From positions 186,001-250,000 of the forward strand of contig NZ_CP058335.1 of the NCBI RefSeq assembly GCF_013391105.1: a stretch of 64,000 bases of DNA, written 5' to 3'. The translations under genes were made by a program, and so were the position numbers. Position 1 is the first letter of the stretch. Each line of letters begins with the position of its first letter. The notes under the pieces are model-generated. The model was not told where the DNA came from, made no database searches, and saw only the letters and a list, made by a program, of their open reading frames with translations. Of the stretch, positions 32,492-41,023 are shown piece after piece. Source of the DNA: Natronomonas salina (lineage in GTDB: Archaea; Halobacteriota; Halobacteria; Halobacteriales; Haloarculaceae).

Positions 32492-33712
32492 ATGTCACCC
32501 CCGGAGCGCACGTTCGGCCCCATCGGCTGGAAGGGACTCTTCGGCGACGACGAGTCCGACGATGCGGTCGCCGACGGGTCGAACGACGACGAGCCTGCTG
32601 TCAACGACGAGGGCCACGTGGCCGATCCGGACCTGTCCAGCGCGGAGGAAGCGATCGCAGACGAACCGTCGCGCCGGTCCGACGACCGCGAGACGACCGG
32701 CGGAACAGCCCCCACCGGGTCGTCCTCGAGCGTCGGCGACCAGGTGCGCGAGGAGCGGTCGCGTAGCGCCCGAGAGTTCTCCGAGGGCAGACCGACCGCG
32801 GCCGGAACCGACGACGACGTCTCCGGTCGTCCCGCGGATACCGAGCGCACTGCGGGCGAACGCCAGGAGACCGACAACTCGAACCTCTGGGTGAACCCGC
32901 TCGACGACGACCAGCAGGGCCGGGGAAACGCGACGAGCGGTAAGGCGGCATCGTCACCGACGAACGCCGGTACCGGTCGATCGGGAGATTCGGCGACGAC
33001 GCCACCCAACGAGGCCCGGGTCAGAACGTCGGAGGAGGGGACCATCGACGAGTCGGAGTCGACCTCGGAACGGACGGTCGGCCCCATCGGACTGCAGGGG
33101 CTCACTGGCGACGACGCGACGGACGAGTCGGGGATCCGGAGGCGACGGGAGACCGAGTCGACGACGAGCACCGCGGGAACGCCGCGGACGACCTCGGAGA
33201 CGTCCGGAACGCCGGCTATATCACCGACGCGAACCCCGGCCCGTCAGCGGACGTCGACCGACGAGGAGGACGGACTGCTGAGTCGGATCCCCTGGTCCAT
33301 CAGCGTCACCGCTATCGCTGTCGGCGTCGGACTGCTCGTCTTCATCGACATCGTGACGATGATGGTGCCGCTGCTCGCCGCCATCGGCGCCGGCATCATC
33401 GCCGGGTTCGTCTCTGGTTACATCGCCGGCGGGACGTTCCGCGGCGCGCTGCACGCCCTCGCGGTCGGGATCATCGGCGGCATCGCGGTCGGTTACCTGA
33501 CGGCGCTCATCGGGGCGCTCATCGGACTGTTCCTCGAGCCCGCGACGCTGCTCGGGGGTGTACTCGGCCCGCTCGCGCCGGAACTCGGAGCGTTCGGCGA
33601 CTGGGGCCCGCTGCTCGTGATGGTCCTGGTCACCGTCCTGGTCGCCGTCGACGCCACCATCGGCGGGGCCGTCGGCGGGACGGTCCGCTCGGTGGTCGAC
33701 CAGGCGCGCTAG
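32492..33712 (+). CDS. Membrane protein with long disordered N-terminus and duplicated GPIG motif
   Basis: 406 residues. Residues 1-265 are Asp/Glu/Ser/Thr/Gly-rich with no hydrophobic segment. The motif GPIGWKGLFGDDESDD at residues 9-24 recurs as GPIGLQGLTGDDATDE near 198, so the N-terminal part is duplicated. Residues 275-406 form a four-span glycine-rich membrane domain: IVTMMVPLLAAIGAGIIAGF, YIAGGTFRGALHALAVGIIG, YLTALIGALIGLFLEP and LLVMVLVTVLVAVDATIGGA, similar to DUF5518-type haloarchaeal proteins. The function is unknown; the cytoplasmic tail could be a scaffold. Confidence 0.75.
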   Translation: MSPPERTFGPIGWKGLFGDDESDDAVADGSNDDEPAVNDEGHVADPDLSSAEEAIADEPSRRSDDRETTGGTAPTGSSSSVGDQVREERSRSAREFSEGRPTAAGTDDDVSGRPADTERTAGERQETDNSNLWVNPLDDDQQGRGNATSGKAASSPTNAGTGRSGDSATTPPNEARVRTSEEGTIDESESTSERTVGPIGLQGLTGDDATDESGIRRRRETESTTSTAGTPRTTSETSGTPAISPTRTPARQRTSTDEEDGLLSRIPWSISVTAIAVGVGLLVFIDIVTMMVPLLAAIGAGIIAGFVSGYIAGGTFRGALHALAVGIIGGIAVGYLTALIGALIGLFLEPATLLGGVLGPLAPELGAFGDWGPLLVMVLVTVLVAVDATIGGAVGGTVRSVVDQAR

Positions 33713-33713
33713 A

Positions 33714-34247
33714 TTACGACTCGAGGATGGCCCCGAAGACGAGGCCCATCATCGACCCGTAGACGACCCAGCCGACGACGGCGAGGACTCCGTTGAGGTT
33801 GAGCATCGGGAACGCCGTCGGTTCGCCCATCACGTAGGTCAGCCACAGCGGGACGAGGACGACGTGACCGATGCCGATCGCGAGGCCGTAGCCCTGTCCG
33901 AGGAGGTAGCAGACCGAGCCCATCGGCGAGAGGTGGACCATCGGCTGGAGCATCTTCTTGAGGATGCTGCTCCGTTTCGTCAGTGCCATGATCGAGCGGA
34001 CGAACGGGTCGAAGGCCTTCCCGGCGTAGAGTTCGAAGCCGCCGGCGAACAGGACGCCGAGGCCGAACATCACGAGCCACGCGACGTCGTGGGAGGAGGA
34101 CCCGACGATCTGTGCGAACTGTATCATCAGTTCGTAGGAGATGAGGTTCATCAACCCGCCGGCGAGGAGCGCGCCGAAGAGGCCACCGCCGACGATACCT
34201 TCGAAGTCCCGGACTTTGACGGGCCGGACTGCGTTTTCGGTCGCCAT
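33714..34247 (-). CDS. Four/five-span membrane protein, unknown function
   Basis: 177 residues from ATG 34247. Hydrophobic spans occur at about residues 20-45, 55-75, 108-130 and 145-170. The segment SIMALTKRSSILKKMLQPMV between spans is basic, a probable cytoplasmic loop. It is convergent with the GPIG-repeat protein, whose stop is one base away. I recognise no family. The upstream region overlaps the 5' side of dacZ, which is divergent. Confidence 0.7.
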   Translation of the reverse strand: MATENAVRPVKVRDFEGIVGGGLFGALLAGGLMNLISYELMIQFAQIVGSSSHDVAWLVMFGLGVLFAGGFELYAGKAFDPFVRSIMALTKRSSILKKMLQPMVHLSPMGSVCYLLGQGYGLAIGIGHVVLVPLWLTYVMGEPTAFPMLNLNGVLAVVGWVVYGSMMGLVFGAILES

Positions 34248-34422
34248 ATTGTCACGTTCTACGTGGAGGGTCAAAACATCACCTCGACGGGCAACTAATC
34301 GAACCTATCCGGTAATCAACCGGCGGGAGAGCGGACGCGCGTCCGTCGCGCGTGCGTCCTCCGGCGGACCCGCGTCGGACGGCCCGCAAGACCTTTCTCC
34401 CGTCGGCGTGGGGGTAGGGGTG

Positions 34423-35232
34423 ATGAGTGAACTCGGCGATCTTCTCGACGACATCGTGGCCGACGTCGACAGCGTCTTCCTGTTCTCGCCGAGCGGGTCG
34501 CGTTACTCGGAGTTCGAGGCGTCGGAACTACCGGTTGTCGTCGTCGCGCCGGAGAACACCGTCGACGCCGAGCGGTACGTCGAGTTGCCCCTGGAGTTCA
34601 ACGACCTGGGCGAGCGTGTCCGCTTCGGGGTCGAGGGCGGCCTCGACAACGAGTTCGTCGAGGAGGGCGACCAGATCGCCTGCGCCGCGAAGCTGTTCTC
34701 CGCCGACATCGACACGGTCACCCGGGTCCGCGCCGGCGACTTCGACCGCTCGGGCGTCTACGACCTCTTCGTCAACAGCCGCGCCGAACCCGAGGTCATC
34801 CGCCACGTCCTCGAGGTCGCCATCGAGCTCGGGAAGAAGGGCCAGAAGGGCAAGCGCGTCGGCGCGCTGTTCGTCGTCGGCGACGCGGGCAAGGTGATGA
34901 ACAAGTCCCGCCCGCTGTCGTACAACCCCTTCGAGAAGAGCCACGTCCACGTCGGCGACCCCATCGTCAACGTGATGCTCAAGGAGTTCTCGCGGCTCGA
35001 CGGCGCCTTCGTCATCTCCGACTCCGGGAAGATCGTCTCCGCGTACCGCTACCTCGAACCCTCCGCGGAGGGCGTCGACATCCCGAAGGGCCTCGGGACC
35101 AGACACATGGCCGCCGGCGCCATCACCCGCGACACCAACGCCGTCGCGGTCGTCCTCTCGGAGTCCGACGGGCTGGTCCGCGCCTTCTCGGGGGGCAACA
35201 TCGTCCTGGAGCTCGATCCGGAGGAGTACTGA
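34423..35232 (+). CDS. dacZ: Diadenylate cyclase DacZ (c-di-AMP synthase)
   Basis: 269 residues from ATG 34423. The C-terminal DAC domain (about residues 120-269) has the catalytic motifs LDGAFVISDSGKIVSAYRYL near 191 (DGA) and LGTRHMAAGAITRDTNAVAV near 225 (the RH-type ATP-binding motif), ending GLVRAFSGGNIVLELDPEEY. DacZ condenses two ATP into cyclic di-AMP, an essential second messenger linked to osmotic balance in haloarchaea. It overlaps the MscS gene by one base, which couples c-di-AMP production to a tension-gated channel. Confidence 0.92.
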   Translation: MSELGDLLDDIVADVDSVFLFSPSGSRYSEFEASELPVVVVAPENTVDAERYVELPLEFNDLGERVRFGVEGGLDNEFVEEGDQIACAAKLFSADIDTVTRVRAGDFDRSGVYDLFVNSRAEPEVIRHVLEVAIELGKKGQKGKRVGALFVVGDAGKVMNKSRPLSYNPFEKSHVHVGDPIVNVMLKEFSRLDGAFVISDSGKIVSAYRYLEPSAEGVDIPKGLGTRHMAAGAITRDTNAVAVVLSESDGLVRAFSGGNIVLELDPEEY

Positions 35233-36023
35233 TGACCGCGCTCGTGGTCCGCGAGTGGTTCGAGGGGCTGTCGCCGCCCGGCCAGGACCTCATCGTCGCG
35301 GCGGGCATCGTCCTGGCCGGCCTCGTCCTCGCGGCGCTCGCCGCGTGGCTCGTCCGCCGCATCCTCCTGGCCTTCGGCGTCGACGAGGCCGTCGAGGGGA
35401 CGCCCTTCGAGCGCACCGCCCAGCAGCTCGGCAGCTCCAGCGTCCGCCTGCTCGCGCAGCTCTGCGGGCTGTTCGTCTTCACCGTCGCGGCGCTGTACGC
35501 CACCCGGACGCTCGGCGTCGTCCCCTCGCAGGCGCTCGTCGACGAGATCAGCCGGTTCCTCCCGCGGCTCTTCATCGCGGCGCTGGTCCTCATCGTCGGG
35601 CTCATCCTCGGCGACAAGGCCGAACTCGTCGTCAGCGAGCGACTCAAGAGCGTCAAGCTCCCCGAACTGACGCTCATCCCCCAGCTCGTGAAGCTCTCGA
35701 TCATCTACGTCGCCGTCCTCGTCGCCCTCTCGCAGCTCGGCGTCGCGACCGGCGCCCTGCTCATCCTGCTGGCCGCCTACGCCTTCGGCGTCTTCTTCCT
35801 CGGCGGCCTCGCCTTCCGGGACCTGATGTCCTCGGCCGCCGCCGGCGTCTACCTGCTGCTCACCGAACCGTACAGCATCGGCGACGAGGTCGAGATCGAC
35901 GGCGCACGCGGCATCGTCCAGGAGGTCGACGTCTTCGTCACCTACGTCGAGGACGACGGCGAGGAGTACATGATCCCCAACCGGAAGGTGTTCCGGGAGG
36001 GCGCGATGCGGGTTCGGAACTAG
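35232..36023 (+). CDS. Small-conductance mechanosensitive channel (MscS family)
   Basis: 263 residues. Several hydrophobic spans come first (DLIVAAGIVLAGLVLAALAA near residue 17, LCGLFVFTVAALYATRTLGV near 77, RLFIAALVLIVGLILGDKAE near 114). The pore-lining helix is VALSQLGVATGALLILLAAY near 161, followed by FLGGLAFRDLMSSAAAGVYL and the beta domain EPYSIGDEVEIDGARGIVQE typical of MscS. It ends right after this domain (EYMIPNRKVFREGAMRVRN), without the large C-terminal vestibule. The ATG overlaps the dacZ stop, so the two are co-translated; opening relieves osmotic shock. Confidence 0.9.
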   Translation: MTALVVREWFEGLSPPGQDLIVAAGIVLAGLVLAALAAWLVRRILLAFGVDEAVEGTPFERTAQQLGSSSVRLLAQLCGLFVFTVAALYATRTLGVVPSQALVDEISRFLPRLFIAALVLIVGLILGDKAELVVSERLKSVKLPELTLIPQLVKLSIIYVAVLVALSQLGVATGALLILLAAYAFGVFFLGGLAFRDLMSSAAAGVYLLLTEPYSIGDEVEIDGARGIVQEVDVFVTYVEDDGEEYMIPNRKVFREGAMRVRN

Positions 36024-36058
36024 CTGCCGAAAGCGGGGGATACGACGCTTCTCCGCAC

Positions 36059-36274
36059 CTATCGAGGGTCGTCGTCCTTCAGGAGCGAGCCGGCGACCGC
36101 GACCGAGATCAGGATCGCCGCGCCTGTCCCAGACAGCCGGAGCGACAGTCGCGTCGAGAAGCCGAGTACCTCGCCCAGCATCGGCGTCTCGAGTGAGACG
36201 CTCCCGGCGACACCGAACGCCAGCAGGAATATCCCGAGGGCCGCGACGAGTCCCGCGAGGTCTTCACGGTTCAT
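36059..36274 (-). CDS. Small two-span membrane protein
   Basis: 71 residues from ATG 36274: MNREDLAGLVAALGIFLLAF then a second span GTGAAILISVAVAGSLL, ending in an acidic DDDPR tail. It starts one base after the stop of the upstream 97-residue membrane protein, so the two form a small operon. Unknown function. Confidence 0.6.
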   Translation of the reverse strand: MNREDLAGLVAALGIFLLAFGVAGSVSLETPMLGEVLGFSTRLSLRLSGTGAAILISVAVAGSLLKDDDPR

Positions 36275-36275
36275 C

Positions 36276-36569
36276 TCACACGTACCCCCGCTCCCGTAGC
36301 GGCTGGCGGAGGAACCGGCGGTAGACCGCGACGTAGGGGAGCAGCACTGCGACGGTGAGGAGGACGGCGAGGAGGAACCGTCCGTAGCCCGCGGAGAGCG
36401 CGCCGGCGCCCGACCGTGGGACCATGGCCTCCAGTCCGACCGCGAGCAAGTGTTCGTGCAGCACGAGTCTGAACAGGGTCCAGATGGAGACGAACGCGAC
36501 GATTCCAGGGACGAACACCGTGAGGAGGAACTCGTTGACGACGGCGCCCGGTTCGTTCGCGTCGTACAT
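36276..36569 (-). CDS. Small membrane protein, three predicted spans
   Basis: 97 residues from ATG 36569; a TTG at 36596 would add nine residues. The segments VVNEFLLTVFVPGIVAFVSI, WTLFRLVLHEHLLAVGLEAM and FLLAVLLTVAVLLPYVAVYR are hydrophobic. The end is basic (RRFLRQPLRERGYV). An ACTTTTGTC element about 30 nt upstream may be the promoter. It is paired with the following 71-residue gene. No family recognised. Confidence 0.6.
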   Translation of the reverse strand: MYDANEPGAVVNEFLLTVFVPGIVAFVSIWTLFRLVLHEHLLAVGLEAMVPRSGAGALSAGYGRFLLAVLLTVAVLLPYVAVYRRFLRQPLRERGYV

Positions 36570-36727
36570 GGCTCGCTGGAGGGGAGGTCTCGACAAAAGT
36601 CCTGTCCGGGTTTCGGGAACTCGAAGCGGCGTCCCGGGCCCTGGAACGTGCCGCGAACCCCGGAGGCACGGTTGGAGGCGACTGCGGCCATCACCACGGA
36701 TTTCACGGTGGCGGTCCCAGACCGGGT

Positions 36728-36991
36728 GTGCTCAACCTCAACCTGGACGATTTCATGGTCGAGTTCGAGGAGGGTAGCGTCAAGAACGTCGGCCCGACGA
36801 CGAAGTCGGCGACGGCGAAGCTGTTCCACCCCGAGTCCGTCGAGGCGCGGGCGTTCGGCGACAGCCAGGTGAAGGTCGTCGCGGAGGACGAGGCGGGCAA
36901 CGAGGTCCAGGTCGCGATGTTCCCCGAGCAGGTCGAGGGCATCGTCGAGGACGTCGAGGCGATGCGCGAGGAGAGCCAGGTCTTCGAGTAG
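36728..36991 (+). CDS. Small conserved acidic protein, unknown function
   Basis: 87 residues from GTG 36728; ATG 36755 is an alternative start. The sequence FMVEFEEGSVKNVGPTTKSA and FGDSQVKVVAEDEAGNEVQV suggests a small beta-rich fold with a C-terminal acidic helix (VEGIVEDVEAMREESQ). It is convergent with the acyltransferase gene. It resembles small acidic haloarchaeal proteins of unknown role; no family named. Confidence 0.6.
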   Translation: MLNLNLDDFMVEFEEGSVKNVGPTTKSATAKLFHPESVEARAFGDSQVKVVAEDEAGNEVQVAMFPEQVEGIVEDVEAMREESQVFE

Positions 36992-36994
36992 CCC

Positions 36995-37561
36995 TCACTC
37001 CTCGGCCCTGGGATCGGCGTCCGCTTCCTCGCCGTCGTCGGCACCGGTTCCGACGGGTTCGGCGGGCACGCCGGCCCAGGTCTCGCCCGGCGGGACGTCC
37101 TCCGCGACGAGGGAGTTGGCGGCCACCTGCGCGTCGGCGCCGATCTCGACGCCCGGCAGGACGACGGCGCCGGCGCCGATCATCGCCCGCTCGCCGACGC
37201 GGACCTCGCCGGTCCGGTACTCGTCCTGCAGGAACTCGTGGCAGAGCAGGGTCGCGTCGTACCCGATGATGGCGTCGTCCTCCACGGTGATGAGCTCCGG
37301 CCAGAAGACGTCAGGCGTCGACTCCAGGCCCCACGAGACGCCGGTCCCGACGTCGACGCCGATGCGCCGCAGCAGCCAGTTCTTCAGCTTCAGGCTCGGC
37401 GAGTGGCGGGCGGCGACGATTACGGGGTAGTTTACGGCGAGCCGCAGCGGGTGCTTGGCGTCGGGCCAGGACTGCAGGGAGTTCCGCGGCCCCGGCGTCG
37501 CGTGCCGGACCAGCCGGTCGTGTCGCCTCGCGTCCCCCTCCGGGTCGTCGCCGTCTGTCAC
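36995..37561 (-). CDS. Left-handed beta-helix (hexapeptide) acyltransferase
   Basis: 188 residues from GTG 37561; an ATG at 37621 would add 20 residues but overlaps the helicase by 29 nt. The hexapeptide repeats are seen as VDVGTGVSWGLESTPDVFWP, then VEDDAIIGYDATLLCHEFLQ and VGERAMIGAGAVVLPGVEIG, followed by ADAQVAANSLVAEDVPPGET near the end. This is the NeuD/WbbJ-like O- or N-acetyltransferase fold with acetyl-CoA bound between coils. The acceptor is unknown; a cell-surface sugar is possible. It follows the helicase on the same strand. Confidence 0.82.
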   Translation of the reverse strand: MTDGDDPEGDARRHDRLVRHATPGPRNSLQSWPDAKHPLRLAVNYPVIVAARHSPSLKLKNWLLRRIGVDVGTGVSWGLESTPDVFWPELITVEDDAIIGYDATLLCHEFLQDEYRTGEVRVGERAMIGAGAVVLPGVEIGADAQVAANSLVAEDVPPGETWAGVPAEPVGTGADDGEEADADPRAEE

Positions 37562-37592
37562 GGCAGAGGTATCGTCGGCGACCCGTTTCAAG

Positions 37593-39545
37593 TTACTCCT
37601 CGACGGTGTCGTCTTCGCCATCGTCTCCGGGCCCCTCGTCGGCCGTCTCCACCACCCGACCGTCGCCGAACGCGACCGGGTCGGCCTCCCGGACCCTGAC
37701 GCCGCGGGCCGCGAGGTGCTGGGTGCGCTGGCGGGCGAAGTCCTCCTCCCGGGTGCCGCGGGTGGCCAGGACGTACATCCGGGCCTTCCCAACCGGGCGC
37801 ATCGTCCGGCCGGCGCGCTGGGCGCCCTGCCGCCGGGAGCCGCCGAGCCCCGACGCGGCGATGGCGACCTCAGTGTCCGGCAGGTCGATGCCCTCGTCGC
37901 CGACCCGGGAGACGACGATGGTGTCCAGCGGCCCCGAGCGGAAGCGGTCGAACAGGCGGCTCCGGCGGGCGTGCGGCGTCTCGCCGCTGATGAACGGGAC
38001 GCCGAGGGCCTCGGCGATGGCGTCGCCCTGGTCGATGAACTCGACGAAGACGATGGCCTTCGACCCTGGGTTCTCCCGGAGGATGGCCTCGATCTCCTGT
38101 ACCTTCGCGGGGTTGGTGGCGGCGAGCTGGCGCTTCTCGTGGCCCTCGCTGGAGCCGTACTCGTTGCGGTGCATCTCGGAGGCCCACGGCAGGTACCGGA
38201 TCTCGACCTCGGGCTCGGCGACGTAGCCCGCGTCGAACAGCGCGTTCCAGTCGGTGCCGATCGGTGGGCCGATGAGCGTGTAGATCTCGCGTTCGAGGTC
38301 GTCCTCCCGGATGGGGGTGGCCGACAGCCCGAGGCGGTGCTTGGTCTGGAGGTCGGCGCTCCGCCGGCTCACCGGACTGGGGATGTGCTGGCACTCGTCG
38401 TAGACGATGAGCCCCCACTTCCGGGAGTCGAACAGCATCCGGTGGCGGTCCATCCCGGCGGTCTGGTAGGTCGCGATTGTGACCGGTCGGATCTCCTTGG
38501 AGCCGCCGTGGTACTCCCCGACCTGGTCGGGGGTGAGGGTCGTGTCCGCGAGGATGCGCTCGCGCCACTGGGCGGCGAGGTCCCGCGACGGGACGAGGAT
38601 CAGCGTCTCGCCCTCGATGTCGGCCATGATGCCCAGCGCGGCGACGGTCTTGCCCGACCCCGGCGGGCCGACCAGGACGCCCGACTTCGCGTCGGCGAAC
38701 CGCTGGACCCAGTCGGCCTGGTAGGGGCGCAACTCCAGGGTGAGGTCGACCAGCAGCGCGTCGCCCGACTCGAGGTCGCGGTAGTCCTGGACCGGGTAGC
38801 CGGCCTCGTAGAGCGTCCGCTTGACCTCGGCGGTGCGGTCCTCGGCGACCCAGGCCGTCGCGTCGCCGATGCGGGCCCGCAGGACGCCGTCCTCGAGGTG
38901 CTGCTCGGCGACGTTGCCGAGCAGGTCCGGGCTCTGCGCCTCGAGGACGACGTAGCCGTCCTCGTGGGTCGCCAGCCGGAACTTGTGGGCGCGCTCCCAC
39001 TGGCCCTCGACCCACTCCTCGAGGGCGTCGTAGCGGCCGCCGAGGACCGACCGCATCGTCGTCCGGAGGGACTCGTAGGAGTCGTGCGGCGCGCTCCAGA
39101 CGTCCTGCTCGCGGACCTCGTAGATGTAGGCGCCCTCGCGGTTCGTATCGCGGAGGTGCGCGAACTGCGAGAGCTGTGCGCGCGTGAACTGCGTGGGCTG
39201 GTCGGCCAGGATCTCCCGGCGCTTCGGGAACACGGTGATGCGTTCCCTGGCCGCGGTCTCCCGGTAGTCGCTGGGGAACCAGACCACGGGGTCCGATTCG
39301 ACGTTCAGGCGCTCGACCTGGCCCTCGTTGGCGAGGTCTCGCAGCGCCTCGACGGCCTCGGCCTGCGAGCAGTCGGCGACGCGGGCCACCTCGCTGGCCG
39401 TCACGACCGGTCGCGTCCGGTCCTCCAGGGCGTCGTAGAACGCAGCGACGTCGACCGGTTGCTCCTCCTCCGGCTCGCTCCGCCCGTTCGGAGCCTCGTC
39501 GGGCGCTTCCTCGTCGTCGGGGGCCTCGTCTATCACTGACTCCAC
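37593..39545 (-). CDS. XPB/Rad25-type superfamily 2 DNA helicase
   Basis: 650 residues from GTG 39545; a second GTG at 39536 is possible. The N-terminal third is a haloarchaeal XPB-type damage-recognition region (VAAFYDALEDRTRPVVTASE). The helicase core has Walker A GVLVGPPGSGKTVAALGI near residue 320, the DECH-type box LIVYDECQHIPSP near 410, motif III LGLSATPIREDD near 430, and motif VI QRAGRTMRPVGKARMYVLAT near 590. XPB unwinds DNA during repair. The upstream reading frame carries an unrelated lipoprotein fragment, so the start was set after it. Confidence 0.87.
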   Translation of the reverse strand: MESVIDEAPDDEEAPDEAPNGRSEPEEEQPVDVAAFYDALEDRTRPVVTASEVARVADCSQAEAVEALRDLANEGQVERLNVESDPVVWFPSDYRETAARERITVFPKRREILADQPTQFTRAQLSQFAHLRDTNREGAYIYEVREQDVWSAPHDSYESLRTTMRSVLGGRYDALEEWVEGQWERAHKFRLATHEDGYVVLEAQSPDLLGNVAEQHLEDGVLRARIGDATAWVAEDRTAEVKRTLYEAGYPVQDYRDLESGDALLVDLTLELRPYQADWVQRFADAKSGVLVGPPGSGKTVAALGIMADIEGETLILVPSRDLAAQWRERILADTTLTPDQVGEYHGGSKEIRPVTIATYQTAGMDRHRMLFDSRKWGLIVYDECQHIPSPVSRRSADLQTKHRLGLSATPIREDDLEREIYTLIGPPIGTDWNALFDAGYVAEPEVEIRYLPWASEMHRNEYGSSEGHEKRQLAATNPAKVQEIEAILRENPGSKAIVFVEFIDQGDAIAEALGVPFISGETPHARRSRLFDRFRSGPLDTIVVSRVGDEGIDLPDTEVAIAASGLGGSRRQGAQRAGRTMRPVGKARMYVLATRGTREEDFARQRTQHLAARGVRVREADPVAFGDGRVVETADEGPGDDGEDDTVEE

Positions 39546-39584
39546 GTTGGCGGCGAGCGACCAAAAGCCCACTTTTCGAGGGCC

Positions 39585-39743
39585 GGGGCTACTCGGGACC
39601 CGGCCGTCGGAGACGGCCAGGATCCGGCCCCCGACGTCGTGGCTCCAGTCGCCTCCGTCGGGTTCGCCGGACGAGCCGCGAAGACAGCCGGCGAGGCCGA
39701 CTGCGGTCGTCCCGGCCGCGGTGAGGAGGGCTCTGCGTTTCAC
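39585..39743 (-). pseudogene. Truncated Tat lipoprotein remnant fused in frame to the helicase
   Basis: From GTG 39743 the frame reads KRRALLTAAGTTAVGLAGC, a full Tat lipoprotein signal, then DWSHDVGGRILAVSDGRV and no more recognisable domain before it runs into the helicase frame without a stop. The WSHDVGGRILAVSDGRV phrase resembles the first blade of PQQ/BamB-type beta-propeller lipoproteins. A cytoplasmic helicase with an export signal makes no sense, so this is a broken gene whose 3' part was lost. The end coordinate is approximate. Confidence 0.55.
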
Positions 39744-39797
39744 GCCGTGGCCTCGCGGCGACGGAGGCAAGCGCGTTCGCGATGGTCAAACGTGCGT

Positions 39798-40091
39798 TTA
39801 ACGGAGGAAGTCGAACCGCGGCCCCTCGACGCCGGTGCCCGGGTCGACCTCCTCGCCGTCCTCGAACTTCACGAAGTTCAGGTAGTACGGTTCGCCGCAG
39901 CCCTCGCCGTCGGTCTCGGCGGCGCCGCAGACGATGACCACGCCGTCGGCGTCCTCGAAGTCCCCGTAGGCGTCGGCGTACTCCCACTCGTCCAGCGGCG
40001 CCTCGGTCACGCACTTGTCGTCGAGGTAGGCGTCCCGTTCGAGTTCGGCGACGGCGCCGCAGCGCGGGCAGTGGTAGGAGACCTCGACCAT
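39798..40091 (-). CDS. Zinc-ribbon protein, unknown function
   Basis: 97 residues from ATG 40091. YHCPRCGAVAELERDAYLDD supplies one Cys pair near residue 8; further cysteines are CVTEAP, VIVCGAAETDGEGCGEPYY, spaced like a second metal site. The rest is acidic. It lies 55 nt downstream of the lipoprotein remnant and is divergent from the aIF2B-like gene. No family recognised. Confidence 0.65.
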   Translation of the reverse strand: MVEVSYHCPRCGAVAELERDAYLDDKCVTEAPLDEWEYADAYGDFEDADGVVIVCGAAETDGEGCGEPYYLNFVKFEDGEEVDPGTGVEGPRFDFLR

Positions 40092-40171
40092 ACCGGAGCG
40101 TGGCGCTGAACCGCCATAGGGCCGTCGGACGGTCCCGAAGGAATATGGGTGGGCCGGTCGACTGTCCCGGT

Positions 40172-41023
40172 ATGATAGACGAGACCGTCGACGAGATCAG
40201 CGAGATGCAGACCCACTCCTCCTCGACGGTGGCCATCAAGGCGGCCGAGGCCCTCCGCGAGATGGTCGACCGCGAGTTCGCCACTGTCGAGGAGTACGTC
40301 CGGTCGCTGGAGCGCAACAGCAACGCGCTCCGGCGGGCCCAGCGCTCCCACGCCTCCCTCCAGAACACCCAGCGGGAGATCATCAGCCGGGTCCGGGACG
40401 CCGACCCCGAGACCGTCGACGAGGCCAAAGCCGAGACGGAGTCGGTCATCGAGGAGATCGTCTCGGCCGTCGAGACGGCGAAGCACGACGCGGCGTCGAA
40501 CGGCGTCGAACTGCTCCCCGACGGGGCGACCATCCTGACCCACGACTACTCCTCGACGGTTCTGGAGGCCGTCGAACTCGCCGTCCAGGAGGGCCGGCAC
40601 CTCGAGGTGTACGTCACCGAGGCCCGCCCGCGGTTCCTCGGGCGGAAGACCGCGCGGACGCTCGCGTCGCTGGACCGGGTGGACGCGACGCTGGTCGTCG
40701 ACAGCGCTGCCGGCCACTACCTCGACGAGTGCGACCGCGTCGCCATCGGGATGGACTGCATCGTCGACGACACGCTGTACAACCGCGTCGGTACGTTCCC
40801 CATCGCGGCGACGGCCGCGGAACTGGACGTCCCGGTGTCGGTGTTCGGTTCCAGCGCGAAGATCATCGAGGAGGGGTTCGCCTTCGAGAACGACTTCCGG
40901 TCGACCAGCGAGGTGATGCGGGAACCCGCCGAGGGGTTCCGCATCGAGAACCCCGCCTACGACGCGACGCCGACGCACCTCCTAGAGAACGTCGTGACGA
41001 ACGACGGCATTCAGAAGCTGTAG
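40172..41023 (+). CDS. aIF2B/ribose-1,5-bisphosphate isomerase-like protein
   Basis: 283 residues from ATG 40172 (MIDETVDEISEMQTHSSSTV). The N-terminal helical domain is followed by the Rossmann-like core of the eIF2B alpha/beta/delta family: VYVTEARPRFLGRKTARTLA near residue 150, then VAIGMDCIVDDTLYNRVGTF and VPVSVFGSSAKIIEEGFAFE. The fold is shared by methylthioribose-1-phosphate isomerase and ribose-1,5-bisphosphate isomerase, but the catalytic Cys/Asp motif for isomerase activity is only partly visible. The last bases overlap the convergent zinc-ribbon gene. Confidence 0.83.
   Translation: MIDETVDEISEMQTHSSSTVAIKAAEALREMVDREFATVEEYVRSLERNSNALRRAQRSHASLQNTQREIISRVRDADPETVDEAKAETESVIEEIVSAVETAKHDAASNGVELLPDGATILTHDYSSTVLEAVELAVQEGRHLEVYVTEARPRFLGRKTARTLASLDRVDATLVVDSAAGHYLDECDRVAIGMDCIVDDTLYNRVGTFPIAATAAELDVPVSVFGSSAKIIEEGFAFENDFRSTSEVMREPAEGFRIENPAYDATPTHLLENVVTNDGIQKL

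Noticed and set aside
36276-36596. TTG start at 36596 for the small membrane protein
   Set aside because: The ATG at 36569 has a better distance to the probable box A and begins a more typical N-terminus.
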